Source: CAYVBE01 sp964572825 (GTDB lineage Bacteria > Planctomycetota > Brocadiia > SM23-32). From it: DNA of 64,000 nucleotides. The position numbers and the translations under genes are program-made. The stretch covers positions 6,644-70,643 of the forward strand of contig CAZNGS010000016.1 of assembly GCA_964572825.1 (NCBI GenBank). Reading direction: 5' to 3'. The notes beneath the pieces were generated by a model. The model saw nothing but the letters and a program-made list of their open reading frames with translations. It ran no database searches and was not told where the DNA came from. Shown one piece after another: positions 49,448 through 57,492 of this stretch (its first letter is position 1; each line of letters starts with the position of its first letter).

Positions 49448-50709
49448 GCAGCAGCGGCCACCGTGCGTCGCCCGGCAGGGAATATCGCCTCGCCGTTGTG
49501 CAGACGCACCCCGTCCAGTATCACGCGCCGTTTTACCGCGCTCTGGCGGAGGCCGACGATCTGGACATCACGGTTTTCTACGGCAGCGGCCGCTACGGCT
49601 GTGAAACGACCTACGACGAGGGATTCGGTCTGGCGGTCCGCTGGGACGTGCCGGTCCTGGAAGGATATCGGTCGGTCTTCCTGCGCAACGTCAGCCCCCG
49701 TCCCTCCGTGAACAGGCTGTTCGGATTGCTCACGCCGGAGACCGGCCTGAGCTTCCTGAAGGGGCGCTTTGACGCCGTCCTGCTCAATGGATACGGCCTC
49801 GCCTACTTCTGGCTGGCGCTTCTGTCGGCGAAGGCGCTGGGGCTGCCGGTGCTGCTCCGTGCCGAGACCACCACGCTGCGGCGCCCGGGGGGAGAGCAAT
49901 CCGCCCTGAGGCGCCTGATGAAAGCGGCCCTCCTGCGGCCGTTTCTGTCGAGCACCGCCGGTTTTCTGCCCATCGGCACACTGAGTGCGGATTTTTACCG
50001 TGCCCACGGTGTGCCGGAGAAGCGACTGTTTGAGGCCCCCTACTGCGTGGACAACGCCTTCTTCAGGCGGCAGATGCGCCGATGCGCGGGGGCCCGGGAC
50101 CGCGTCCGGGCCGACCTCGGTATCCGGGATGAAGCGGTGGGTGTCTATGTGGCCAAACTGATCCCTCGAAAGCGCCCCCTGGATTTGCTGCGCGCGTATG
50201 CCGGGATGAAGCTTCGTCGCAAGATGGCGCTGATCTTCGTCGGCGCGGGGCGTCTGCGCCCGGAGATGGAGCAATTCGTGCGCGAACATGGGCTGCGCAG
50301 AGTCCACTTCGTTGGCTTCAAGAACCAGAAGGCCCTCTCGCCGTACTACATGGCGTGCGACTTCAGTGTCCTGCCGTCGGCTTTTGAGAGCTGGGGCCTT
50401 GTGGTCAATGAGGCCATGGTGCACGGCCTGCCGGTGGTCACCACGGACATGGTCAGCAGCGCCTACGACCTGGTTCGGCCGGGCCGGACGGGGTGGAGAT
50501 ACCCGGCCGGCGACGTGGGGGCCTTGAGCGACATCCTGGATGCCATTGTCGGCGATCCGGGCCGGTGCGAGCCGATGGGTCGGGCCGCGCGGGAACTGGT
50601 GGCACAGTACGATTTTGCCGCGTGCGTCGAGGGTGTAAGGCGTTGCCTGCGGTACGTTTTGGAGCGGCGGCGGCGAGGGCCGTCGTCCCCGGACAGAATT
50701 CAGGAGTGA
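49444..50709 (+). CDS. GT4-family glycosyltransferase
   Basis: A 421-residue GT-B enzyme. The N-terminal domain has RLAVVQTHPVQYHAPFYRAL and FDAVLLNGYGLAYFWLALLS; the donor domain has GVYVAKLIPRKRPLDLLRAY, ALIFVGAGRLRPEMEQFVRE, VHFVGFKNQKALSPYYMACD and the motif SAFESWGLVVNEAMVHGLPV (E-x7-E). HPVQYHAP at the start is common in enzymes of capsule loci. The ATG 49444 overlaps the previous stop; the ribosome site GAGGAGCG lies in the preceding gene. The next gene begins 4 bp after the stop. Confidence 0.9.
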   Translation: MSSSGHRASPGREYRLAVVQTHPVQYHAPFYRALAEADDLDITVFYGSGRYGCETTYDEGFGLAVRWDVPVLEGYRSVFLRNVSPRPSVNRLFGLLTPETGLSFLKGRFDAVLLNGYGLAYFWLALLSAKALGLPVLLRAETTTLRRPGGEQSALRRLMKAALLRPFLSSTAGFLPIGTLSADFYRAHGVPEKRLFEAPYCVDNAFFRRQMRRCAGARDRVRADLGIRDEAVGVYVAKLIPRKRPLDLLRAYAGMKLRRKMALIFVGAGRLRPEMEQFVREHGLRRVHFVGFKNQKALSPYYMACDFSVLPSAFESWGLVVNEAMVHGLPVVTTDMVSSAYDLVRPGRTGWRYPAGDVGALSDILDAIVGDPGRCEPMGRAARELVAQYDFAACVEGVRRCLRYVLERRRRGPSSPDRIQE

Positions 50710-50713
50710 GCGG

Positions 50714-51892
50714 TTGCGCGTTCTGCACGTGATACCGGGCCTGGACAATGCCTCCGGGCCGACCCACGCCGCGATCAACCTGACGGAGCGGCTGGCTCGG
50801 CTGGGGGTGGAGGTGAGCCTGTTCCACCTCGTCTACGAGGGCAGAGAGCCGCTGAGGCCCGACCCGGCCCTGGTCCGCACCCGTGGGTTTCCCTGTGCAT
50901 TCCCCCGGCGATGGGGGTATTCGCCCGGCCTCCGCGATGCACTGCGCGAGCAGGCGGGAGATTTCGACGTCGTGCACGTGCACAGCGTCTGGATGTATCC
51001 CACAACGGCGGCCGCCCGGGCCTGCCGGCGGGCCGGCACTCCCTATGTCGTGCGGCCCGCGGGCTCCTTCGAGCCCTGGTGTCTGGCACAGCGGGCCGCC
51101 CTCAAAACGCTCTACTACCGCGCTCGGGAGAGACGAAACCTGGCCGGCGCTGCCGCGCTGCACGCCATGTCGGAGCAGGAGCGGCTGCACCTGGAGCGGC
51201 TCGGGCTGTCCACGCCCGTCTTCGTGGTGCCGAATGCCATAAGTCTTGAGGGAATTCCCGACCGTTCGGACACCGCCGGTTTCCGCCGCCGGTACGGCCT
51301 GGGCCAGAAAACCCCGTTGGTCCTTTTCCTCAGTCGCATTCATCCCAAGAAGGGCCTCGACGTCGTGGCGGCGGCCTTCGCCCGCGTGCTCCGCCAGGTC
51401 CCCGAGGCGCGATTGATGATCGCAGGGCCGGTGGCCGGGGGATATCAAAGGGAGTTCGAGTCCTGCCTCAACCGGGCGGGCGTTCGGGAGCAGACGGTGC
51501 TGCCCGGCGAGCTGCGGGGGGAGGATAGGTGGACGGCCTATCGCGCGGCCGACGTGTTCACGCTGCCCTCGTATTCGGAGAATTTCGGCATCGTGGTCGC
51601 AGAGGCCCTGGCGTGCGGCACACCGGTCGTCGTCAGCCGAAATACGCCGTGGAAAGACGTGGAAGAGCAGGATGCCGGGCGGTGGCTGGAGCTGAAGCCG
51701 CAGGCGTTCGCGCGGGCGGTTGTCGAGCTGCTGCGAAATCCCCGACTGGCCGCGCAGATGGGGCGCAACGGCAGGGCGCTGGTGGAGGCGAACTACACCT
51801 GGAGGGGGGTGGCCGCGCGGGTGCTCTCGCTGTATGAAGAGCTTTGCCGGGTCACCCGTCGCGCTGAGAGGAGCCGATGCAGTACCGGGTGA
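50714..51892 (+). CDS. GT4-family glycosyltransferase
   Basis: A 392-residue GT-B enzyme of the WcaI/PelF-like group. VLHVIPGLDNASGPTHAAIN is the N-terminal Gly-rich acceptor strand and loop; FDVVHVHSVWMYPTTAAARA follows. The donor domain is marked by PLVLFLSRIHPKKGLDVVAA, RLMIAGPVAGGYQREFESC and the E-x7-E helix SYSENFGIVVAEALACGTPV. It starts with TTG at 50714 (CAGGAGTGA upstream) and overlaps the downstream methyltransferase gene by 16 bp. Like its neighbours it would work on the cytoplasmic face. Confidence 0.9.
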   Translation: MRVLHVIPGLDNASGPTHAAINLTERLARLGVEVSLFHLVYEGREPLRPDPALVRTRGFPCAFPRRWGYSPGLRDALREQAGDFDVVHVHSVWMYPTTAAARACRRAGTPYVVRPAGSFEPWCLAQRAALKTLYYRARERRNLAGAAALHAMSEQERLHLERLGLSTPVFVVPNAISLEGIPDRSDTAGFRRRYGLGQKTPLVLFLSRIHPKKGLDVVAAAFARVLRQVPEARLMIAGPVAGGYQREFESCLNRAGVREQTVLPGELRGEDRWTAYRAADVFTLPSYSENFGIVVAEALACGTPVVVSRNTPWKDVEEQDAGRWLELKPQAFARAVVELLRNPRLAAQMGRNGRALVEANYTWRGVAARVLSLYEELCRVTRRAERSRCSTG

Positions 51893-52686
51893 GGAAACTG
51901 CGGCACCTGCGCCGGGCCGACCTCGATCGGCTCAGGAGGAGAATGCGCCGTTTCTACACCTCCAACCGGTCCTACTACGAAGAGGCGGCGCGCGGGGACA
52001 AGGCAAGATTCTACGCGGAAATCGTGAACGTGTGCGGCCTGGATGCAGGGGAGCCGCGAGCGGTCCTGGAGTTGGGCGTGGGCCGGCCGGCGTTCCCCGT
52101 ATACTGCCGGGAGCACGGAATCCGCGTTGAGTACCAGTGCCAGGACGTGGTGCCGTGGGAACAGAACGCGGCGGAGTTCGCCCATCTCGTCCCGCGGGAC
52201 TGCTATTACGAGGGTAGGTTCCCGCAGATCGAATTCGAACGGCAGTATGACGTGGTGTTTTCCACTTTCGTGTGGGAGCACGTGGTGAACCCGCACGCTT
52301 TTGTGCAGAGAATACGGGACCTCGTGAAGCCGGGAGGACATGCGGTCTTCATCGGACCACGCTATGACTTCCCGCTCTATGTCAACCCGGCGATGCGCCA
52401 TTTCCCGTTTCTGAAGATCATCGGTTTCCAGGTGAGATCACTGGTCGGCGGCTTTCTTTGCCGTTCCGAACCGAGTTTCTACATAGTAGAAACGCCGCGC
52501 TGCTTCGCGGAACCGTACCGGCGGGACTACGATGCTGTCCATAATGTGCTCGAGCGCGACTGCGACCTGGCGTTCAAGGACTGGGATAAGACCCGGCTGC
52601 GTCCCGCGAACGCCACTCTGCGCGGCAGGCTCCTGGAGCGCCTGCTTCTGCTCAGCGTCGCATACCGCAAGCCCGGCGAACTGTGA
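51877..52686 (+). CDS. SAM-dependent methyltransferase (class I, capsule-type)
   Basis: A 269-residue protein. VLELGVGRPAFPVYCREHGI is motif I of a class I Rossmann methyltransferase; YDVVFSTFVWEHVVNPHAFV and LVKPGGHAVFIGP are motifs post-I and II/III. The basic N-terminus (RVRKLRHLRRADLDRLRRRM) may contact the membrane or a substrate. It probably O-methylates a sugar of the repeat unit or caps the chain; which is not known. It overlaps the preceding GT4 gene by 16 bp and precedes the next GT4 by 6 bp. Confidence 0.85.
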   Translation: MQYRVRKLRHLRRADLDRLRRRMRRFYTSNRSYYEEAARGDKARFYAEIVNVCGLDAGEPRAVLELGVGRPAFPVYCREHGIRVEYQCQDVVPWEQNAAEFAHLVPRDCYYEGRFPQIEFERQYDVVFSTFVWEHVVNPHAFVQRIRDLVKPGGHAVFIGPRYDFPLYVNPAMRHFPFLKIIGFQVRSLVGGFLCRSEPSFYIVETPRCFAEPYRRDYDAVHNVLERDCDLAFKDWDKTRLRPANATLRGRLLERLLLLSVAYRKPGEL

Positions 52687-52692
52687 GGCGAC

Positions 52693-54084
52693 ATGCTGCG
52701 CATTCTGGAATTGCTCGGTGGCTTCGGGATCGGGGGATCGGAGAGGGCCGCCCAGATACTGATGGAGTGCAGCGACCCTTCCCGGTTCCGCTTTCTGGCG
52801 GTGGGGTTCCGCGGCGGTGGCCCGCGGATGGAAGCGCTCCGGCGATCGGGCATCCACTGCGAAGTGGCCGACGGCGATGTGCGCCGCCTGGCTGCCCTCA
52901 TGGAGGATTACCGTCCCCATGTGCTGCACCTGCACCGGGGTGGAGAGGCCACGGCGTTCTCGCGCGCCGTGCTTGACCTGGCATCGGAGCGCGATGTGGC
53001 GGTGGTGGAGACCAACATCTTCGGTCGCGTGGACGGCACGGCGCCAGACCGACGCGTGCTGCGGCGGGGCCACATGTCGCTGAGCTCCATGCTCAAGTAC
53101 GCCCGTGCCGCCGGTCGCACGGTGAAACAACTGTACGAAGAGGGCCACCGGGCCATCTACAATGCCGTGCCCGTGCGGCGATGGGGTCCGCCCGAATCGA
53201 GGGAGGACGAGGGCCGGCGGCTGCGGGCCCGGTGCGGCGTTGGGCCGGACGAAGTGGTTGGACTGCGCGTGGGCCGGCCGGACCTGCGGAAATGGAGCGC
53301 GCTGCTGGAGACGGCCGTGCCGCTCATGATGCGCGCGAACCCCGCTCTGAAGATCATGTTCCGGGCAATACCTGAGGGTCCGCGCAAGGCCTTGAAGCGA
53401 CGCTTTGGGGATCGTATCATCGCCCTGCGGGTTACCGCGGACGAGAGGGAGCTGGCGGCGACATACGCCGCAGCGGACCTGATGGTCCATTCGTCCCACA
53501 TCGGCGAATCGTTCGGATGCGTGCTGGCGGAAGCCATGTACTGGCGGCTTCCGGTGGTGGTGGACTCGACGCCTTCGATGGACAATGCCCAGGTGGAGGT
53601 GGTGGACAACGGTGTCACGGGCCTGGTGGTGGATGGGCCGTTTGCCTTCGCTGACGCCGTCGGACGGCTCTGCCGGGACGCGCGGCTGCGAGGCCGCATG
53701 GGCCGGGCCGGCCACCGGAAGGTCCTGGAGCAGTTCGCCGACGAGGTGGTCGCCCGCCAGTGGGAGCGGGCCTTCGTCGAGGCGGCTCTGGAGCACGGTG
53801 TGGACGTGGAGGACGGCCTGGTCGACTATGCCGCGGCTCTGCCGCAGGTGCCGGCCCCGGCACGACACCGGGAATTCGGGGCTGAATACGAGCGACGGCT
53901 GGGCGACGTTTTCCCGCCTCAGAGACGGCGGCCGACATTGCAGCGCGCCGGGGTGCGGGCCGCTGTCCGGGGGAGGGCCGCGTTGCGTCAGTTGCAGTAC
54001 TCCCTGGAGGTGGGACCCCGCAGGGCCGCCCGGCGGGCCTGGCACCGGATCATGTCAGTTGGCAATCCATTCCGAAGGACGTGA
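52693..54084 (+). CDS. GT4-family glycosyltransferase with C-terminal extension
   Basis: A 463-residue GT-B enzyme. RILELLGGFGIGGSERAAQI is the N-terminal GGxER region; VLHLHRGGEATAFSRAVLDL follows. The donor domain is atypical: EVVGLRVGRPDLRKWSALLE replaces the usual GRL strand, and the E-x7-E site is GESFGCVLAEAMYWRLPVVV. The last ~90 residues are basic and Arg-rich (RPTLQRAGVRAAVRGRAALR), perhaps membrane-contacting. It lies 6 bp after the methyltransferase and 7 bp before the GT2 gene. Confidence 0.85.
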   Translation: MLRILELLGGFGIGGSERAAQILMECSDPSRFRFLAVGFRGGGPRMEALRRSGIHCEVADGDVRRLAALMEDYRPHVLHLHRGGEATAFSRAVLDLASERDVAVVETNIFGRVDGTAPDRRVLRRGHMSLSSMLKYARAAGRTVKQLYEEGHRAIYNAVPVRRWGPPESREDEGRRLRARCGVGPDEVVGLRVGRPDLRKWSALLETAVPLMMRANPALKIMFRAIPEGPRKALKRRFGDRIIALRVTADERELAATYAAADLMVHSSHIGESFGCVLAEAMYWRLPVVVDSTPSMDNAQVEVVDNGVTGLVVDGPFAFADAVGRLCRDARLRGRMGRAGHRKVLEQFADEVVARQWERAFVEAALEHGVDVEDGLVDYAAALPQVPAPARHREFGAEYERRLGDVFPPQRRRPTLQRAGVRAAVRGRAALRQLQYSLEVGPRRAARRAWHRIMSVGNPFRRT

Positions 54085-54091
54085 AGAGGGC

Positions 54092-54973
54092 ATGAAGAAG
54101 GAATCTTCCGCCATACCTGTCTCCGGCCTGGTCATCACGCTGAACGAGGAGCTCAACCTGCCTGCCTGCCTGGACAGCCTGTCCTTCCTGGACGAAGTGT
54201 TCGTGGTGGATTCCTTCAGCAGCGACGATACCGTGGGAGTCTGCGAGCGTTGCGCGCACGCCGGGGTTCGGGTGTGGCAGCGCCGATTCGAGGACTATTC
54301 CAGCCAGCGCAACCGTGCGCTGCAGGAGCTGCCCTGGTCGAACGAGTGGGTCCTGTCGGTGGACGCAGACGAGCGTGTGAGCGACGGGTTGAGGGAGGAG
54401 GTGAAGGCCCTGTTCGCCGACGGGCAGGAGCCCGACTGCGCGGCCTTCATGATCAAGAGGAGGCTGTACTTCCTGGGTCGATGGATACGGCACTGCGGTC
54501 TGTATCCAATCTGGCTGATACGGCTCTTCCGGCGAAGCCGTACTCGATACACGCGCACGGTGAACGAGAAGGTCGTGGTGGACGGCAGAGTGGGGCGGCT
54601 CGAGCGCGACCTGATCCACCAGGACCGCAAGGGCGTGGCCGCCTGGATCGACAAGCACAACCGCTACTCCACCCTGGAGGCGGAGACCGTGGCGGCGGAG
54701 CGGCGGGAATCCCTGATGTCCAACCTGAAGCGGCTCGGAATCGGTGGCGTCGAAGCATTGTTCGATCCGCTGCAGCGTCGCGGCATAATGAAACAGCTCT
54801 TCCGTCGCCTTCCCTGGCGCTATCTCTGGGTCTTCCTGTACATGTACGTGCTACGTCTCGGCTTCCTGGACGGCCTGCCGGGCTTTTACTACTGCATGCT
54901 CCACGCCACCTATCAACTGCACATAGCCGCGAAGACGTATGAGAAAGACCTCCGGACGAAACCGGGAGAGTGA
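54092..54973 (+). CDS. GT2-family glycosyltransferase (LPS core/KdtX-like)
   Basis: A 293-residue GT-A enzyme. SGLVITLNEELNLPACLDSL is the nucleotide-binding start; EVFVVDSFSSDDTVGVCERC and WVLSVDADERVSDGLREEVK give the DxD metal motif. DHWKGVAAW-type helices (RKGVAAWIDKHNRYSTLEAE) and a C-terminal hydrophobic segment (LWVFLYMYVLRLGFLDGLPG) fit the family that glycosylates LPS core or capsule intermediates (RHDxKGVxxW-type signature common in this group). It is 293 residues, normal for the family, and starts at 54092 behind GAAGAGGG. Confidence 0.9.
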   Translation: MKKESSAIPVSGLVITLNEELNLPACLDSLSFLDEVFVVDSFSSDDTVGVCERCAHAGVRVWQRRFEDYSSQRNRALQELPWSNEWVLSVDADERVSDGLREEVKALFADGQEPDCAAFMIKRRLYFLGRWIRHCGLYPIWLIRLFRRSRTRYTRTVNEKVVVDGRVGRLERDLIHQDRKGVAAWIDKHNRYSTLEAETVAAERRESLMSNLKRLGIGGVEALFDPLQRRGIMKQLFRRLPWRYLWVFLYMYVLRLGFLDGLPGFYYCMLHATYQLHIAAKTYEKDLRTKPGE

Positions 54974-54976
54974 GCC

Positions 54977-55978
54977 GTGGGCACCCTCTGCTTCTGTGGC
55001 GATACCTTCCTGCGCAGCGCATCGGGTAGGAATCCGCTGCGGCACATGTTGCCCGTCCTGGGATTTACGCCCACGTTTTTGAACCTGGAGACCTCCCTGG
55101 CCTCTCCAGGGCGAACGGCCCGGAAGCACGTGGTGCTGCAGATGCCGGAGGAGCGACTGGATTCCCTGCCGGATTGCGTCCGGTTTGTGAACATCGTGAA
55201 TAATCACTGCTCGGACAGCGCGCATGCCGGCGAGCTGGCACGGGCGCTGCGACGCCGGGGCAAGACGGTGCTCGGCCCGGAGAATCCTGCGCGGGTGGCT
55301 GTGCGTGTCGCGGGGTTTGACGTATCGTTTGTCGCCGCCTACCTGCGTCTGCCGCGCCTTCGGCTGGCCTATGGCGGGGCGGTGGTGCGCCGCATGGAGG
55401 AGTTGCTGCAGTCGGCCGCCGGGCAGCGCAAGATCGTGAGCCTGCACTGGGGATACGAGCACACGGCGGTACCCGCGCCTTTCCAGCGGCGGCTGGCGCG
55501 TCGCCTGGCGGCGCTGGGGGCGGACCTGGTCATCGGCCATCATCCCCACGTCGCCCAGGGGTGGGAGGTGCACCGGGGGACGCCCATATTCTATTCGCTG
55601 GGCAACTTCAACTTCTGGCAACTCCGCGCGCGCACCGCCCAGAAGCACCGGCTGGGCTACGTGGTCGCCTACGAACTGGAGCAGCGGGACTTCCGGGTCA
55701 TCCCTTATCGCATCGATGACGACTTCTGCCCGGCACCGTTGCCGGAAGCCGATGAGCAGCGTGCCCGCGACCGGCTGGCCGACCGGTGCCGCGAGCTGGG
55801 CATCGGCTGTGGCCAGTGGTTCCGGCGACACTACGCCACCTGGCATGCGCACGAGAAGGACGTCTACCGCGCCCGCATTGGAGCGGAACGCTGCCCGGCG
55901 CTGGCGCTCAAGTTCGCCCTCTGGCTGATGTTGCCCATGCAGCTCCGGTATTACCTCAGCGCTCTGCGCGGGAGGTGA
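54977..55978 (+). CDS. CapA-family (PGA synthesis) metallophosphatase-like protein
   Basis: A 333-residue calcineurin-like protein. CFCGDTFLRSASG, FVNIVNNHCSDSAHAGELAR, IVSLHWGYEHTAVPAPFQRR, LVIGHHPHVAQGWEVHRGTP and IFYSLGNFNFW are the CapA signature regions with the expected Asp/His metal ligands. CapA proteins take part in polyglutamate capsule retention and appear often in polysaccharide loci. It starts with GTG 3 bp after the GT2 stop, and no signal peptide is visible. Its reaction here is unknown. Confidence 0.88.
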   Translation: MGTLCFCGDTFLRSASGRNPLRHMLPVLGFTPTFLNLETSLASPGRTARKHVVLQMPEERLDSLPDCVRFVNIVNNHCSDSAHAGELARALRRRGKTVLGPENPARVAVRVAGFDVSFVAAYLRLPRLRLAYGGAVVRRMEELLQSAAGQRKIVSLHWGYEHTAVPAPFQRRLARRLAALGADLVIGHHPHVAQGWEVHRGTPIFYSLGNFNFWQLRARTAQKHRLGYVVAYELEQRDFRVIPYRIDDDFCPAPLPEADEQRARDRLADRCRELGIGCGQWFRRHYATWHAHEKDVYRARIGAERCPALALKFALWLMLPMQLRYYLSALRGR

Positions 55979-55983
55979 GGGGC

Positions 55984-57447
55984 ATGCTCGAGGACATGCT
56001 GCGGAGCGTCCGGTCCGCCTACTACGCCATGCCGCCTCGGCTGAAGGTCCTGATCGGGGGGGCATACGCGCGCCTGCCCATGCGCGTTCGCCTGGGGCGA
56101 CGCTACCGCCGGTTCCGGAAGCTGCTGAGGCAGTCGGAGGGGTGGACCCGGCAGCAACTGCTGGACTACCAGTACGTGCGGCTCAAACGGACGCTTTCGC
56201 GGGCCTACGAGCAGATTCCGTATTACCGCAGGAAGTTCGACCGACACGGCGTCCGGCCGGAGCACCTGCGGGCGCCCGAGGACATGGCGCGGTTTCCAAC
56301 CCTCACGAAGCAGGAGGTCAAGGAGAATTACCCCGACCTGGTGGCGCGGGACGTGCCCGCCTGGAAGCACCTGGTTACCACGACCGGCGGCAGCACGGCG
56401 GAGCCGATGCGTTTCGTCCAGGTCAAGGGCCTGACACGCAGCAAGGAGAAAGCCTTCATCTGGGACGGTTGGGCCAGGGTGGGGTACAGGCCGCGTTCCC
56501 GCTGCGTTCAACTGAAAGGACGCAGCGTGGCCCGCCCGGACCGGGACATCTACTGGCAATACGAACCGATCGACAATTTCCTGGAGATGGACAGCAACTA
56601 CCTGACCGACCGGAACCTGCCCCTTTACCTGGAGCAGATCCACCGGTTCGGGCCGGAATTCATTATCGGCTACGTCTCCTCCATCTACCTGCTGGCGCGC
56701 TGGCTGAGGGACCACCCGGAGGCACGCGTCCCCAGGGTGAAGGCCGTGATGCTGGCCTCCGAGAACGTCTATCCCTGGCAGCGGGCCATGATCGAGGAGG
56801 TGTTCGGCTGCCGGGTGTTCAGCCACTACGGGCATTCGGAGATGGTTTTGCTGGGCAGCGAATGCGAGCTAAGCACCGACCTGCACTTTTACCCCCAGTA
56901 CGGATTCCTCGAAATGCTCGACCAGCAGGGCCAACCCGTGCGGGAGGAAGGGCAGGTCGGGGAACTGGTAGGCACCAGTTTTCACAATCCGGTCATGCCG
57001 TTCATACGCTACCGAACGCAGGATTACGGGGTGGTGGGTCCCCCGGCCTGCCCCGAGTGCGGACGAGAATATCCCATCCTGAAGGCGGTCGAGGGGCGGT
57101 TGCAGGAGTTCATAGTGACCGCCGACGGGCGGCTCATCTCCATCTGCGTGATGGGGGCGGCTCACTTCGCCGAGCTGGACAAAGTCAGCAAGACTCAGTA
57201 CTATCAGGACACCCCGGGACGGCTGGTCTTCCGGGTGGTGCCCCGCCCGGGCTACACCCCGGCGGACAGGGAGCGCATCCGGGCGGCCGTCCAGGAGAAA
57301 GTCGGCGCACAGGTGCGCGTCCGCGTCGAGGAGGTCGATGAGATCGAGAGGGCACCCGGCGGCAAACACCTCATGATGGAGCAGAAGATACCCCTCGACG
57401 TTCTGGAGGGAAGCCAGGAGCTGGTGCGCGCCGATTCCGGTTCGTGA
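55984..57447 (+). CDS. CapK/PaaK-like AMP-forming ligase of polysaccharide loci
   Basis: A 487-residue adenylate-forming enzyme related to phenylacetate-CoA ligase and CapK. The P-loop-like motif is TTTGGSTAEPMRF, followed by VMLASENVYPWQRAMIEEVF, SHYGHSEMVLLGSECELS and the RYRTQDYGVV region that binds the AMP moiety. A CxxC pair (PACPECGR) sits before the C-terminal lid. Capsule-type members probably activate an acid that is then attached to a sugar (acyl decoration). ATG 55984 follows GGGAGGTGAGG; a longer frame overlaps CapA. The acyl acceptor is unknown. Confidence 0.88.
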   Translation: MLEDMLRSVRSAYYAMPPRLKVLIGGAYARLPMRVRLGRRYRRFRKLLRQSEGWTRQQLLDYQYVRLKRTLSRAYEQIPYYRRKFDRHGVRPEHLRAPEDMARFPTLTKQEVKENYPDLVARDVPAWKHLVTTTGGSTAEPMRFVQVKGLTRSKEKAFIWDGWARVGYRPRSRCVQLKGRSVARPDRDIYWQYEPIDNFLEMDSNYLTDRNLPLYLEQIHRFGPEFIIGYVSSIYLLARWLRDHPEARVPRVKAVMLASENVYPWQRAMIEEVFGCRVFSHYGHSEMVLLGSECELSTDLHFYPQYGFLEMLDQQGQPVREEGQVGELVGTSFHNPVMPFIRYRTQDYGVVGPPACPECGREYPILKAVEGRLQEFIVTADGRLISICVMGAAHFAELDKVSKTQYYQDTPGRLVFRVVPRPGYTPADRERIRAAVQEKVGAQVRVRVEEVDEIERAPGGKHLMMEQKIPLDVLEGSQELVRADSGS

Positions 57448-57492
57448 GGACCTGAGGGCGGCCGGCGGAAAACTGGTTTTGGGACGGCCCGC